The notes: a model not told the origin generated them from the letters alone. Shown: positions 34,328 to 44,200, numbered from the stretch's first letter. The stretch is 64,000 bases of DNA from Halofilum ochraceum (GCF_001614315.2 NZ_LVEG02000001.1:558001-622000); one strand, 5' to 3'. Numbers and translations: made by a program.

Positions 34328-34448
34328 GCACGATACCGCCGGGGTATCGGCCGGACAAGGCGCCATGGCCGCTTTTGCCGCCGGATCGTCGTGGTCGTGT
34401 CCGCGGCGGCCTTGTACACTGCCGGACAGTTGCGTGGAGTGAATACGA

Positions 34449-35495
34449 ATGTCCCCTGACGTTTCCGTCGACAGCGTACGTGCGATGGTCTGGCACGGCG
34501 ATCGCCTGGCGCTGCTCGATCAGCGCCGGCTGCCACTCGAGGAGGCCTGGGTGGACTGTGCCGATGCGCCGGCGGTCGCCGCTGCGATCCGGGACATGGT
34601 CGTGCGCGGCGCGCCCGCGATCGGAATCGCGGCCGCCTACGGCGTTGCGCTCGCCGCCCGCACCGGCACCGATCTCGGCTCGGCCGTGGCCACGCTGGGA
34701 CAGGCGCGGCCGACCGCGATCAACCTGCACTGGGCGCTGGAGCGGATGAGCCGGGTGGCGGCCGCGGCGGGGCCCGACGAACGCGCCGCGCGCCTCGTCC
34801 GCGAAGCCGAGACGATGCACGCCGAGGATCTGGCCGCAAACCACACACTCGGTGTGGCCGGCGCAGCGGAGATCGACGGCCCGACGGGCGTGTTGACCCA
34901 CTGCAACACCGGGGCTCTGGCAACCGGCGGGTTCGGGACCGCGCTCGGTGTCATCCGGGCCGGCTGGGCCGATGGCCGGATCGACGCCGTGTTCATGGGC
35001 GAAACGCGTCCGTGGCTGCAGGGCGCGCGCCTGACCGCATGGGAACTCGCCCGCGAGGGGATCGACGGCCGGGTGATCGTCGACGGCGCCGCGGCGGCGC
35101 TGATGGCCAGTGGCCGGATCGGATGGGTCGTTGTCGGGGCCGACCGGGTCGCCGCCAACGGTGATGTGGCCAACAAGATCGGGACCTGTGGGCTGGCCGT
35201 TCTGGCGCGCCACTACGGCGTTCGTTTCATGGTCGCCGCCCCGGCATCGACCATCGATCCGGCGACCGCGGATGGCGGGTCGATTCCGATCGAAACCCGG
35301 CCCGAAGACGAGGTCCTGGCCTGGGCCGGGCAGCGGGTGGCCCCGCCCGATGCCCGCGCATGGAATCCGGTGTTCGATGTGACCCCGGCGGCGCTGATCG
35401 ATGTGCTGGTGACCGAATACGGTGTCCTGCACAATCCGGATGCCGCCGCCCTGGCGCGGCTGCAGGAAGGCGCCGCAGACGCTGTGGTGCAGTGA
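34449..35495 (+). CDS. mtnA: Methylthioribose-1-phosphate isomerase
   Basis: A 348-residue isomerase with [14 protein letters not shown], catalytic Cys152 in [18 protein letters not shown] and Asp232 in [17 protein letters not shown]. Converts methylthioribose-1-phosphate to the ribulose form in methionine salvage. Divergent from the MTA deaminase-type gene, sharing a 120-bp promoter region that holds no other gene. Confidence 0.95.
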   Translation: MSPDVSVDSVRAMVWHGDRLALLDQRRLPLEEAWVDCADAPAVAAAIRDMVVRGAPAIGIAAAYGVALAARTGTDLGSAVATLGQARPTAINLHWALERMSRVAAAAGPDERAARLVREAETMHAEDLAANHTLGVAGAAEIDGPTGVLTHCNTGALATGGFGTALGVIRAGWADGRIDAVFMGETRPWLQGARLTAWELAREGIDGRVIVDGAAAALMASGRIGWVVVGADRVAANGDVANKIGTCGLAVLARHYGVRFMVAAPASTIDPATADGGSIPIETRPEDEVLAWAGQRVAPPDARAWNPVFDVTPAALIDVLVTEYGVLHNPDAAALARLQEGAADAVVQ

Positions 35496-35563
35496 GCGTC
35501 CGCGCGGTCGACAGGGTCATGGCGGACTCGTAAGATCAAGACTTTACAGGAGGACAGTGCTGC

Positions 35564-36094
35564 ATGACGGCCCGGAAAAGCCTGCTGATCCAGTTGTTCG
35601 CCCGCGACGAGCCCGGCCTGGTCTCGTCGGTATCCGGCTGCCTGTTCGATCTGGGCCTCAACCTCGGGGATACCACCTTCGCCGTGCTCGGGACCGGGGC
35701 GGAATTCACGGTGGTGGTCGAGGAACCGGTACCGGTGGAAATCGCGGAGATCGAGCAGCGGCTGAAAGAACTGCCGGAGCTCGATGGCGCGGATATCCGC
35801 GTCGAGCAGTTCGATATCGCGCCCGTCCACGGCCCGTCGGCCCGGATTACCCACCGCATTACCATCCGTGGCGATGATCAGCCCGGTCTGGTCACGCGCC
35901 TGACCGAGGTTTTCGGCGACTACGAAGCGAATATCGTCCGCCTGAACGCCGAGCGCATCCCGAGCGGCAGCGGATCGACCTATGTCATCCGCCTCGCGGT
36001 CTGGTTGCCCGAGAGCCGGGCGGACGCCTGTATCGCCGCGGTCCGCAATACCGCAAGCCAGCTCCAGCTCTCGACCGAGTGGCAGCGCGCCTGA
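35564..36094 (+). CDS. GcvR-like double-ACT-domain protein
   Basis: A 176-residue protein made of two ACT domains (about 7-85 and 95-172; RDEPGLVSSVSGCLFD and DDQPGLVTRLTEVF). GcvR of E. coli has this layout and antagonises GcvA in the absence of glycine, so a link to the GcvA-like LysR at 10 kb is possible. AGGAGGA precedes the start. The stop touches the dsbB start. Confidence 0.8.
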   Translation: MTARKSLLIQLFARDEPGLVSSVSGCLFDLGLNLGDTTFAVLGTGAEFTVVVEEPVPVEIAEIEQRLKELPELDGADIRVEQFDIAPVHGPSARITHRITIRGDDQPGLVTRLTEVFGDYEANIVRLNAERIPSGSGSTYVIRLAVWLPESRADACIAAVRNTASQLQLSTEWQRA

Positions 36095-36597
36095 TGGTGG
36101 GCGAGCGTGCGCTGAATGCCGCCGGCGCGGCGGTGTGTTTCGGCGCGCTCGCCTACGGCATCCTGTGGTTGCAGATGCGGCTCGATCTCGAGCCCTGTCC
36201 ACTATGCATACTCGATCGGGTCGCGTTCTCCACGGCGGGGGTGATCTTCCTGCTGGCCGCATTGCATGGCCCCCGCGGCAATGGCCGCCGTGTCTACGCC
36301 GGGCTCACCCTGTTGCCGCTGGCATTCGGGCTGGCGGTGGGTGGCCGTCATCTGTGGCTGCAGAGCCTGCCGGCCGATCAGGTCCCCGCCTGCGGTCCCA
36401 GCCTCGACTACATGCTGGAGAATTTCCCGCTCCAGCAGGCGATCGACATGGCCCTTCGGGGTTCGGGCTCCTGCGCCGATATCCAGTGGCAGTTCCTCGG
36501 GCTCTCCATCCCCGCGTGGACGCTGTTCCTGTTCGTCGTCCTCACGCTGATCGCGCTGGTGCAGCTGTTCCGGCCGGTCGAGCGGCGCCTGTTCTGA
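36094..36597 (+). CDS. dsbB: Disulfide bond formation protein DsbB
   Basis: A 167-residue inner-membrane protein with four helices and the two redox pairs: CPLC (Cys35, Cys38) and Cys100/Cys127. It reoxidises DsbA using quinone. The ATG at 36094 shares a base with the preceding stop; a GTG at 36079 is also open. The stop overlaps the ybaK-like start. Confidence 0.92.
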   Translation: MVGERALNAAGAAVCFGALAYGILWLQMRLDLEPCPLCILDRVAFSTAGVIFLLAALHGPRGNGRRVYAGLTLLPLAFGLAVGGRHLWLQSLPADQVPACGPSLDYMLENFPLQQAIDMALRGSGSCADIQWQFLGLSIPAWTLFLFVVLTLIALVQLFRPVERRLF

Positions 36598-37064
36598 TGG
36601 CGGGCAAGAGCGTCGACCGGTTCCGCGCGGCCCTGATGCAGCGACGGCTGACCGATACCATCGTCACGCTCGATGCGAGTGCCCGTACGGCCGATGACGC
36701 GGCCGCGGCACTCGGATGCGCCACGGGTGCCATCGTGAAGTCGCTGGTGTTTTCCGGTCCCGGGGCGCAACCGCTGCTCGTGCTCGGCACGGGCGATGGC
36801 CGGGTCGATGAAGCGCGGGTCGGCGAGCGTGTCGGTGGCCCGGTCGCACTCGGCGACGCCCGGTTCGTGCGCGACGCGGCCGGCTATGCGATCGGCGGCG
36901 TGCCGCCATTCGGTCATAATCAGGATCTCCCGACCCTGATCGATCGCCGACTGGAACGCTATGCCACGATCTGGGCGGCTGCTGGCACGCCGGAAACCGT
37001 CTTCTCTATGACGCTTACGGATCTTATCCGTGCAACCGGGGGCGAGGTCGTCGAAGTCGGTTAG
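36597..37064 (+). CDS. YbaK/ProX-type aminoacyl-tRNA deacylase
   Basis: A 155-residue editing-domain protein (CATGAIVKSLVFSG with the conserved Lys, GYAIGGVPPFGH). The family clears mischarged tRNA, chiefly Cys- or Ala-tRNA(Pro). The length and motifs fit a free-standing deacylase. It starts within the dsbB stop. Confidence 0.88.
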   Translation: MAGKSVDRFRAALMQRRLTDTIVTLDASARTADDAAAALGCATGAIVKSLVFSGPGAQPLLVLGTGDGRVDEARVGERVGGPVALGDARFVRDAAGYAIGGVPPFGHNQDLPTLIDRRLERYATIWAAAGTPETVFSMTLTDLIRATGGEVVEVG

Positions 37065-37093
37065 CGGCGCGGCGGGCGGAGGTCTGCCCGGAG

Positions 37094-38482
37094 TCAGTCG
37101 TCGTCGCCCGGTTTGTCGTCGGCCGTTGACGGGCGGTGGGCCGCGCGCAGTCGCTCGGTCTCCCGTTGCAGGGCCTGACTGACCGTGACCGGATAGGGAT
37201 CCCCCGTCGGTACGGGCTCACGCAGTCGCCGTGGCAGCGCGCTGCGTTGCTTCGTGGCGCGCTCGCGCATCGTAGCCAGGCTCTCCGGCGGATCCAGCCG
37301 CTGCCCGTCCCGCATCACGGGCTGCAGCAGTGGTTCACCGGCCAGGGCCTCGCCGCTCCCGGCGATCGTGTCACCCGCGAACCCGCCTTCGGACCAGCGG
37401 CGGAATACCTGCTTGGCCCCCGGAAGGCTGATCTTGTCGGGCGAGGCCTTGAGCCGCGGCTGGCCGGCGTAGCTGACCAGCTTGTAGGCGAAATCCAGCG
37501 TCGGGGCGTCGCGTGAAACGACCAGATCCGTGCCGACCCCGAACCCGTCGATGGGCGCCCCTTTCTCGACCAGTTCCGCGATGCGCTGCTCGCCGAGACC
37601 GCCGGATACGATGATCCGGATACCCTCGTGGCCGGCGGCATCAAGGCGTTCACGGGCCGCCCGGCTCAGTCTGTCGAGATCGCCGGAATCGATCCGGATG
37701 GCCCGCACACGGAACTCGCTGCCGAGCTCATCGGCCAGACGGAGGACGTTCTCCACGCCGCCGAGGGTGTCGTAGGTGTCGACCAGCAGGGTGGTTTCCG
37801 GGTAGTGGCGGGCGAATGCGCGAAAGGCGCTCAACTCGTCGGGGAAGGCCTCGACATAGCTGTGGGCCATGGTGCCGACGACCGGGAGTCCATAGCGTTG
37901 GCCGGCGACCATGTTCGAGGTGCCGCCACAGCCGGCGATCCAGCTGGCCCGTGCGGCCGCCACGGAGGCGTCGAACCCGTGCGCCCGGCGGGCGCCGAAA
38001 TCGACCACACCGCGGCCACCGGCGGCGTCGACGATCCGGGCCGCCTTGGTCAGGATCAGTGAGTCGTAGTGGACCGCGTTGAGGACGCGGGTCTCCAGGA
38101 TCTGCGCCACCGGCAGCGGGGCGGTCACGCGCAGGACCGGCTCGTTCGGGAACACAGCCGTGCCCTCGGGCATCGCGTCGATGTCGCCGTCGAAACGGAC
38201 CGCGCGCAGCCAATCGATGAATGCGTCGCTGAACAGGCCCGTGCCCGCGAGATATTCGAGTTCGTCCGAACGCAGGGCGAAGCCCTCGAGTGCCGTCAGC
38301 ACGGCCTCGAGACCGCCCGCGAGAACATACCCGCGCTGCGGTCCGGGATCGCGATAGAAGATCTCGAACGATGCCGGTTCGTTCAGGCCGTCGGCGACAT
38401 AGGCCTGCGCCATCGACAGTTCGTACAGATCCGTGAACAGCGCGGACGGCGCTGTCCCGTTGTGGTCGCTCCGAGTGCTCAC
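37094..38482 (-). CDS. pncB: Nicotinate phosphoribosyltransferase
   Basis: A 462-residue NAPRTase (TDLYELSMAQAYV, FGARRAHGFDASVAAARASWIAGCGGTSN, IRIDSGDLDRL). Makes nicotinate mononucleotide in NAD salvage. A GTG start at 38482 overlaps the pncA stop, so the two salvage enzymes are coupled. The last 30 residues form an acidic tail ending DDKPGDDD, as in halophilic proteins. Confidence 0.93.
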   Translation of the reverse strand: MSTRSDHNGTAPSALFTDLYELSMAQAYVADGLNEPASFEIFYRDPGPQRGYVLAGGLEAVLTALEGFALRSDELEYLAGTGLFSDAFIDWLRAVRFDGDIDAMPEGTAVFPNEPVLRVTAPLPVAQILETRVLNAVHYDSLILTKAARIVDAAGGRGVVDFGARRAHGFDASVAAARASWIAGCGGTSNMVAGQRYGLPVVGTMAHSYVEAFPDELSAFRAFARHYPETTLLVDTYDTLGGVENVLRLADELGSEFRVRAIRIDSGDLDRLSRAARERLDAAGHEGIRIIVSGGLGEQRIAELVEKGAPIDGFGVGTDLVVSRDAPTLDFAYKLVSYAGQPRLKASPDKISLPGAKQVFRRWSEGGFAGDTIAGSGEALAGEPLLQPVMRDGQRLDPPESLATMRERATKQRSALPRRLREPVPTGDPYPVTVSQALQRETERLRAAHRPSTADDKPGDDD

Positions 38483-39051
38483 GCGGCGTCGTCGATCCGG
38501 GCGCCGGCGGCGCGCATGGCCTCCAGGGCGCGCTCACCGTCGCCGGGCGACACATCGACGGCACGGGTAGCGTTGCGGATCAGGTGGGCCTCGAAACCCG
38601 CGTCGCAGGCGTCGATGACGGTCGCCTTGACGCAGACGTCCTGGGCGAGACCGCCGATAAAAAGGCGGTGCACGCCGAGGCCGTGCAGACGATCGGCCAG
38701 GCCCGTGTCGTCGAAGGCCGAGTAATTGTCCCGTTCCCGGTCGCGGCCTTTGCTGACGATGATTGCATCGTGCGGCAGTGCAAGCTCCGGGTGGAATGCG
38801 GCACCGGGGGTTTCACGGACGCAGTGGCGCGGCCACGGTCCGTCGCGGTCGGCGAAACTGCAGTGGTCCTCCGGGTGCCAGTCGCGTGACGCGACCACCG
38901 GTATGCCGGTGGCCTCGGCCGCTTCGATCCAGCCATTGAGGACCGGTACGACCGTATCGCCGTCCGTCACGGCGAGCGCGCCGCCGGGGCAGAAGTCATT
39001 CTGCACATCGACCACGACCAGTGCGTCCCCGGTTTTCAGTTTATCCTTCAT
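38479..39051 (-). CDS. pncA: Nicotinamidase
   Basis: A 190-residue isochorismatase-fold amidase with the triad Asp15, Lys101, Cys140 (GGLAQDVCVKATV) and metal residues Asp57, His59, His63 (RDWHPEDH). Converts nicotinamide to nicotinate for pncB. Starts 32 bp after the LysR stop on the same strand; could be co-transcribed with it. Confidence 0.93.
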   Translation of the reverse strand: MKDKLKTGDALVVVDVQNDFCPGGALAVTDGDTVVPVLNGWIEAAEATGIPVVASRDWHPEDHCSFADRDGPWPRHCVRETPGAAFHPELALPHDAIIVSKGRDRERDNYSAFDDTGLADRLHGLGVHRLFIGGLAQDVCVKATVIDACDAGFEAHLIRNATRAVDVSPGDGERALEAMRAAGARIDDAA

Positions 39052-39083
39052 GCTCAGCAATTTAGGGCACCTGTATAGGGGCG

Positions 39084-39998
39084 TCAATCGGCGCTGGCGG
39101 GCGCGGTCCCGGGTTCGGGGTCGTGCACCAGGAGTTCGAGAATGGTGTCACGGAGGGCGGCGGCCGCCGGTGACAGGCTTTGCCGCCTGGGCGTCAGCAG
39201 CCCGAGCTCGCGTTCCACGTGCGGGGACGTCAGCGGAACGAAACACAGTTCGGGGTCGTTGTCCGGCAGCGCCAACTGCGGCAGGGCCGTTACCCCGATC
39301 CCGGCGCGCAGCGTGGCCAGCAGCGAAATGATGTTGGATACCGAGAAATGCGCTCCGGCCATGACCTGCTGGGCGGGGGTCCCGTCCAGAAGGCGCACGG
39401 TACCGTTGGTGATCAGCGTATGTCCGGCCAGATCGGCCCATTCCAGCGGACGTTCCATCAATGCCAAGGGGTGATCGCGTCGGCACACGAGGCCCATCTG
39501 GTCCTGCAACAGCGGCTGGAAATCCACATTGGGATCGCGTTCCCACTGGCTGGCGACCCCGAAATCCACACGCTGATGGAGAACGCGCTGCTGCACGTTG
39601 TGGGCGGTGTCATCCTCCACGCTCAGTTGCACATCCGGGTAGCGTGAAGCGAAGATGTCGAGGATCCGGGGCAGGAGTTGGCTGGCGAACGAGGGTACGC
39701 AGGCGATCGATGCGCAGCCCATTCGCTTCTCCGCGGCGAGCGCCATCTGATCGACGACCCGGCCGTAATGCTCCAATAGCGCCTTCGCGGGTGGATAGCA
39801 GTGCCGCCCGTACGGTGTCAGTTCGGTCTTGTTGCCGCGCTCGAACAGGGTCTCGCCCAGGCGGTGCTCCAGCTCCCGGATCGCGAGCGAGATCGCGGGC
39901 TGCGTGCGGGCCGCCCGTTCCGCCGCCGCGTGATAACTCTTGAGCTCCGCCACCAGCACGAAATACCGAAGCTGCTGCAGTTTGACGTCGGGGACCAT
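39084..39998 (-). CDS. LysR-family regulator divergent to aldehyde dehydrogenase
   Basis: A 304-residue LysR protein (HTH in LKSYHAAAERAARTQPAISLAIRE split over residues about 15-45, then LFERGNKTELTPYG). AAGGACGG precedes the ATG at 39998. Its divergent neighbour is the aldehyde dehydrogenase gene, so it most likely controls the catabolic block at 40-48 kb. Effector unknown. Confidence 0.88.
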   Translation of the reverse strand: MVPDVKLQQLRYFVLVAELKSYHAAAERAARTQPAISLAIRELEHRLGETLFERGNKTELTPYGRHCYPPAKALLEHYGRVVDQMALAAEKRMGCASIACVPSFASQLLPRILDIFASRYPDVQLSVEDDTAHNVQQRVLHQRVDFGVASQWERDPNVDFQPLLQDQMGLVCRRDHPLALMERPLEWADLAGHTLITNGTVRLLDGTPAQQVMAGAHFSVSNIISLLATLRAGIGVTALPQLALPDNDPELCFVPLTSPHVERELGLLTPRRQSLSPAAAALRDTILELLVHDPEPGTAPASAD

Positions 39999-40110
39999 AG
40001 TACCCGTCCTTCTGCGATCATAAGTTTTATTTACCATAGCATTTTTCTTAATAATTGTTCTTTTGGCTTGTGGTGTTCCACGATGCCGCTACTGAGTACA
40101 AGGGGGAACC
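39999..40110. promoter_or_regulatory. AT-rich divergent promoter region (LysR / aldehyde dehydrogenase)
   Basis: 112 bp with a sharply AT-rich core (about 40018-40068; ataagttttat, then a run of T/A). ATAA-GTT-TTAT at 40020-40030 is a short inverted repeat. Best candidate for the LysR operator and the promoters of the 40-44 kb genes. Confidence 0.45.
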
Positions 40111-41556
40111 ATGGCCGTAGCGCGCTACCGCAACTTCATCAATGGCGAATGGGTCGACGGCGAGTCGACCATCAGCAACGTCAATCCGTCCGATCTGTCG
40201 GACAGCCTGGGCGAATTCGCACAGGCGTCGACGGAGCAGACCCGCGAGGCGATCGCGGCGGCCCGAGCGGCACAGCCGCAGTGGTATGCCAAGGGGCTGG
40301 AGCATCGCTACAACGCGCTGCTGGCGATCGGTACGGAACTGATGGATCGTGCCGCCGAACTCGGCCGCGAACTCGCCCGCGAGGAGGGCAAGCCCTTCGC
40401 CGAGGGCAAGGGCGAGGTGTACCGATCCGGCCAGTTTTTCCATTACTACGCGGCCGAAGTGCACCGCCAGATGGGCGATACCGCGGATTCCGTCCGCCCC
40501 GGGATCGAGGTCGAGACCTGGCGTGAGCCGATGGGTGTGGTCGGGGTCATCTCGCCCTGGAATTTCCCGATGGCGACCCCGGTGTGGAAGATCGCGCCCG
40601 CGCTCGCGTTCGGCAACGCCGTGATCTGGAAGCCCGCGAATCTCGTGCCGTACAGCGCCACCCAGGTTGCGGAAATCATCAGCCGCCAGGACCTGCCGCC
40701 GGGCACGTTCAATCTCGTGATGGGTCGTGGCAGCCAGGTCGGCAATACGCTCGTGGAATCGCCGGACGTGGATGCGTTGACCTTCACCGGCTCGGTCGAG
40801 ACCGGCAAGCAGGTCGGCGCGAAGGCGATGCAGAACCTGACCAAGGTGCAGATGGAAATGGGCTCGAAGAACGCGCTCGTTGTCCTCGACGACGCCGATA
40901 TCGAGACCGCCGTGCAGTGCGCCTTCGGTGGCGGTTACTCCGGCACCGGCCAGAAATGCACCGCCTCGTCGCGGATCATCGTCACCGAAGGGATTCATGA
41001 CCGCTTCGTGGAAGCGCTGGTCGAGCGGCTCGGCAAAGCGAAGGTGGGTCATGCGCTCGAAGAGGGCACGGAGATCGGCCCGGTCGTCGACGCCAACCAG
41101 CTGGAACAGGATCTGGCGTGGATCGAGAAGGCCAAGGAGGAAGGCTGCACGCTCGCCTTCGGCGGCGAGCGGGTCGAGCGTGACACCGAGGGGTATTTCC
41201 TCCAGCCGACCCTGTTCACCGACAGCCACAACCGGATGACGGTCAATCAGGAAGAGATGTTCGGACCCATCGCCTGCGTGATCAAGGTGCGCGACTACGA
41301 TGAAGCGCTCGCGACCCTTAATGATACGCGCTTCGGTCTGACCGCGGGGATCGTCACCCGTTCGCTTGGTCCGGCGATGCATTTCAAGCGCAACGCGCGC
41401 TTTGGCTGCGTGATGATCAACCTGCCGACCGCGGGTACCGATTATCACGTGCCGTTCGGTGGCCGCAACGAATCCAGCTATGGACCGCGCGAGCAGGGAC
41501 AATACGCCCGCGAGTTCTATACCGAGGTCAAGACTTCCTACATGCGGGCGATGTGA
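40111..41556 (+). CDS. NAD(P)-dependent aldehyde dehydrogenase
   Basis: A 481-residue ALDH with Asn151 (PWNFP), Glu249 (VQMEMGSKN) and catalytic Cys283 (GTGQKCTASS). The overall pattern resembles semialdehyde dehydrogenases of the ketoglutarate/succinate semialdehyde type. Followed after 9 bp by the M19 gene and then a BCCT transporter, so it likely oxidises an aldehyde released from an imported substrate. The minus-strand open frame across this gene is a shadow. Confidence 0.93.
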   Translation: MAVARYRNFINGEWVDGESTISNVNPSDLSDSLGEFAQASTEQTREAIAAARAAQPQWYAKGLEHRYNALLAIGTELMDRAAELGRELAREEGKPFAEGKGEVYRSGQFFHYYAAEVHRQMGDTADSVRPGIEVETWREPMGVVGVISPWNFPMATPVWKIAPALAFGNAVIWKPANLVPYSATQVAEIISRQDLPPGTFNLVMGRGSQVGNTLVESPDVDALTFTGSVETGKQVGAKAMQNLTKVQMEMGSKNALVVLDDADIETAVQCAFGGGYSGTGQKCTASSRIIVTEGIHDRFVEALVERLGKAKVGHALEEGTEIGPVVDANQLEQDLAWIEKAKEEGCTLAFGGERVERDTEGYFLQPTLFTDSHNRMTVNQEEMFGPIACVIKVRDYDEALATLNDTRFGLTAGIVTRSLGPAMHFKRNARFGCVMINLPTAGTDYHVPFGGRNESSYGPREQGQYAREFYTEVKTSYMRAM

Positions 41557-41565
41557 GGCGGACCC

Positions 41566-42555
41566 ATGGCGCATGATACCGCGGTAATCGATGGGCTCCA
41601 GTACTGCAACTGGAGCCGCGAGGTGTTCGAGCAGATGCGTGCGGGCGGGATCGATGCGGTCCATGTCACGGCCACGTACTGGGAGAACGCGCGCGAGCTC
41701 CTGTCGAACATCGGCGACTGGAATCGGCGCTTCGAGGCCCATAGTGACCTGATCATGCCGGTGGAAACCGCCGATGACATCAGGCGGGCGCGCGAGAGCG
41801 GCAAAACCGGTATCATCCTCGGCCTCCAGAACTGCTCGCCGATCGAGGACGACATCGATATGGTGGCGATCCTCAAGCGGCTCAACGTGCACATCATGCA
41901 GTTGTCGTATAACAACCAGTCGCTCGTGTGCGCGGGTTGTTTCGAGCAGACGGACCCCGGCATCAGTCGCTTCGGTCGTCAGGTGATAGCCGAGATGAAC
42001 CGCGTCGGGATGGTCATCGATATGTCCCACAGCGCGGAGTTCTCGACCCTGGAAGCGATCCGCCTGTCCGAGCGGCCGGTGGTCGTTTCGCATGCCAATC
42101 CGCAGTTCTATCACGACACCAGCAGGAACAAGTCGGAACAGGTCATGCGGGCGCTGGCCGAGAGTGGCGGGTTGATGGGATTCAGCTGCTACCCGTTCCA
42201 TCTCCGGAATGTTTCGGAGACGGCGATCGATGAATTCACGGAAATGATCGCGCGCAGTGCCGACGTCATGGGCGTGGAGCACCTGGGGATCGGCACCGAT
42301 CTGTGTCAGGATCAGCCGGTCGAGGTGCTGCAGTGGATGCGTAATGGCAACTGGTCGAAGGTCATGGATTACGGTGAAGGTTCGGTGGATCGGCCGAGCT
42401 GGCCCGACCCGTTACCGTGGTTCCGGTCATCCGCGGATTTCCCGAATATCGCCCAGGGCCTGCGGGATCGGGGCTTCAGCGACGGGGACGTCGACGGGAT
42501 CATGGGTGGAAACTGGCTTCGTTTTCTGGACGATGCCCTGCAACCGGCGGCGTGA
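41566..42555 (+). CDS. M19 renal-dipeptidase-like protein lacking the HxD zinc motif
   Basis: A 329-residue amidohydrolase of family M19 (GIILGLQNCSPIEDD, DMSHSAEFSTLEAI, VVSHANPQFYH, GIGTDLCQDQP). The N-terminal HxD zinc motif of true dipeptidases is replaced (VIDGLQYCNWSRE), so the binuclear site is incomplete. As I recall, Pseudomonas has a related gene in its glycine betaine catabolism cluster, where it is also of unclear role. Placement before a BCCT transporter argues for a betaine-related substrate. Confidence 0.82.
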   Translation: MAHDTAVIDGLQYCNWSREVFEQMRAGGIDAVHVTATYWENARELLSNIGDWNRRFEAHSDLIMPVETADDIRRARESGKTGIILGLQNCSPIEDDIDMVAILKRLNVHIMQLSYNNQSLVCAGCFEQTDPGISRFGRQVIAEMNRVGMVIDMSHSAEFSTLEAIRLSERPVVVSHANPQFYHDTSRNKSEQVMRALAESGGLMGFSCYPFHLRNVSETAIDEFTEMIARSADVMGVEHLGIGTDLCQDQPVEVLQWMRNGNWSKVMDYGEGSVDRPSWPDPLPWFRSSADFPNIAQGLRDRGFSDGDVDGIMGGNWLRFLDDALQPAA

Positions 42556-42594
42556 AGCGCCGGCTAATGAAGATAACCCGAAACGGGGGTAGAT

Positions 42595-44160
42595 ATGAGT
42601 AACGGAAACGGCACGAATGATCCGCATCGTGCGGGTATGAATGCGGGTCTGGGTGACCCGTGGGTACTTGGGATCAGCGGCGGGTTCGTCCTGCTGTTCG
42701 TCGGCCTGTCGATCTTCAATGTCGACCTGTTGGGGGCGATCGTGAGCTCCGGGTTCACCTGGACGGCCCAGTATCTCGGGTCTTTCTTCCAGTTGCTCCT
42801 GCTTCTCACGTTCTTTATCGCGCTTGGCGTCTGTGTCTCGCCGGCCGGCAGCGCCGTCATGGGCGATCTCGACAAGCCGGAGATGAGCACGTTCAAGTGG
42901 ATCTCCATTATCCTGTGTACGCTGCTGGCCGGTGGCGGCGTGTTCTTCGCGGCCGGTGAGCCGGTATACCACTTCATCGCCCAGAGCCCGCCCGCGTTCG
43001 ATGCCGAGGTGGGTACCGCCGAAGCGATCAAGGGCGCACTGGCGCAGTCCTTCATGCACTGGGGATTCCTCGCCTGGGCGATCCTCGGCTCGCTGACGAG
43101 TCTCGTGCTCGTGAACGCGCACTACGTCAAGGGTCAGCCGCTGCAGCCGCGCACGCTGCTGTATCCGATTTTCGGTGACCGGGTGATGAAGGGCGCGTTC
43201 GGCGGCATCGTCGATTCGGTCTGCGTGATCGCGGTCGTCGCCGGCACGGTCGGCCCGATCGGTTTCCTCGCGACGCAGGTCGCGTACGGCGCCAACGTCC
43301 TTTTCGGTCTGCCGGACACGTTTGCGACGCAGCTTGTCGTGCTGATCATCCTCGGTGCGATCTATGTAACGTCCGCCGTGACCGGCATCCACCGGGGTAT
43401 CCAGATCCTGAGCCGGTTCAACGTGTTCCTCGCCATGGGCATCGCCGCGTTCATCCTGATCTTCGGCCCGACGCTGTTCCTCGTGAACGCGTGGCTGCAG
43501 GGATTCGGCGAATACGTTTCCTCCTTCTTCGCGATGGCGACGATGACGACCGAAACGGCGCCCGCGTGGTGGATGAAGTGGTGGACCGTGTTCTTCTTCG
43601 CCTGGTTCCTCGGTTATGGCCCGCTGATGGCCCTGTTCGTGGCGCGTATTTCACGCGGACGTACGGTGCGTCAGATGATCCTGGCCGTGGCGGTCGCCGC
43701 ACCGATTGTTACGACGATCTGGTTCACGCTGCTCGGCGGTTCGGGCATCTACTACCAGCTCAATGGCGCGATCGACCTGAAGGAAGCGCTGACCAACTTC
43801 CAGTTCGACGTGGCGACGCTGACCGTGGCGCAGGCGCTGCCGCTGGGTGGTCTGATGGCCTTCCTGATCCTGATCCTCACCACGATCTTCGTGGCGACGA
43901 CCGGTGACTCGATGAGCTACACGATCTCCATGGTCGCCTCGGGTCATGACGACCCGAATACCGGCGTGCGGGCCTTCTGGGGCATCGCGCTGTCGGTGAT
44001 GGCGGGCATCCTGCTGTTCATCGGGGCGGGCCAGATCTCCGCATTGCAGCAGTTCATCGTGATCACCGCGATTCCGGTGTCGCTGGTGGTTCTGCCTTCG
44101 CTGTGGACGGGGCCGAGGGCGGCCTACGAGATGGCGCGCAATCAGGGCCTCGTACGCTAG
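42595..44160 (+). CDS. BCCT-family betaine/choline/carnitine transporter
   Basis: A 521-residue secondary transporter with about 12 membrane helices and the BCCT signature around the Trp-rich helix (APAWWMKWWTVFFFAWFLGYG). Imports a trimethylammonium or sulfonium compound with Na+ or H+. No long osmosensory C-terminal tail is present, which suits nutrient uptake rather than osmotic stress uptake. Follows the M19 gene by 39 bp. Confidence 0.92.
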   Translation: MSNGNGTNDPHRAGMNAGLGDPWVLGISGGFVLLFVGLSIFNVDLLGAIVSSGFTWTAQYLGSFFQLLLLLTFFIALGVCVSPAGSAVMGDLDKPEMSTFKWISIILCTLLAGGGVFFAAGEPVYHFIAQSPPAFDAEVGTAEAIKGALAQSFMHWGFLAWAILGSLTSLVLVNAHYVKGQPLQPRTLLYPIFGDRVMKGAFGGIVDSVCVIAVVAGTVGPIGFLATQVAYGANVLFGLPDTFATQLVVLIILGAIYVTSAVTGIHRGIQILSRFNVFLAMGIAAFILIFGPTLFLVNAWLQGFGEYVSSFFAMATMTTETAPAWWMKWWTVFFFAWFLGYGPLMALFVARISRGRTVRQMILAVAVAAPIVTTIWFTLLGGSGIYYQLNGAIDLKEALTNFQFDVATLTVAQALPLGGLMAFLILILTTIFVATTGDSMSYTISMVASGHDDPNTGVRAFWGIALSVMAGILLFIGAGQISALQQFIVITAIPVSLVVLPSLWTGPRAAYEMARNQGLVR

Positions 44161-44172
44161 ACCGAGGCTGTG

Positions 44173-44200
44173 CGCGGGGCCGGCACCGGCCGGCCCCGCG
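44173..44200. terminator. GC-rich hairpin after the BCCT gene
   Basis: A perfect 11-bp stem (44173-44183 with 44190-44200) and 6-base loop, 12 bp after the BCCT stop. A second hairpin-like palindrome follows at about 44208-44243 (ccgggatccgtccgc ... gcagacgggcttcccgg). No T-run, so termination would be partial or Rho-assisted. The 240 bp up to the next gene hold nothing else. Confidence 0.5.

Noticed and set aside
40048-42282. A 744-residue minus-strand open frame opposite the aldehyde dehydrogenase and M19 genes.
   Set aside because: The opposite strand encodes two well-conserved enzymes with catalytic residues; this frame has no domain.
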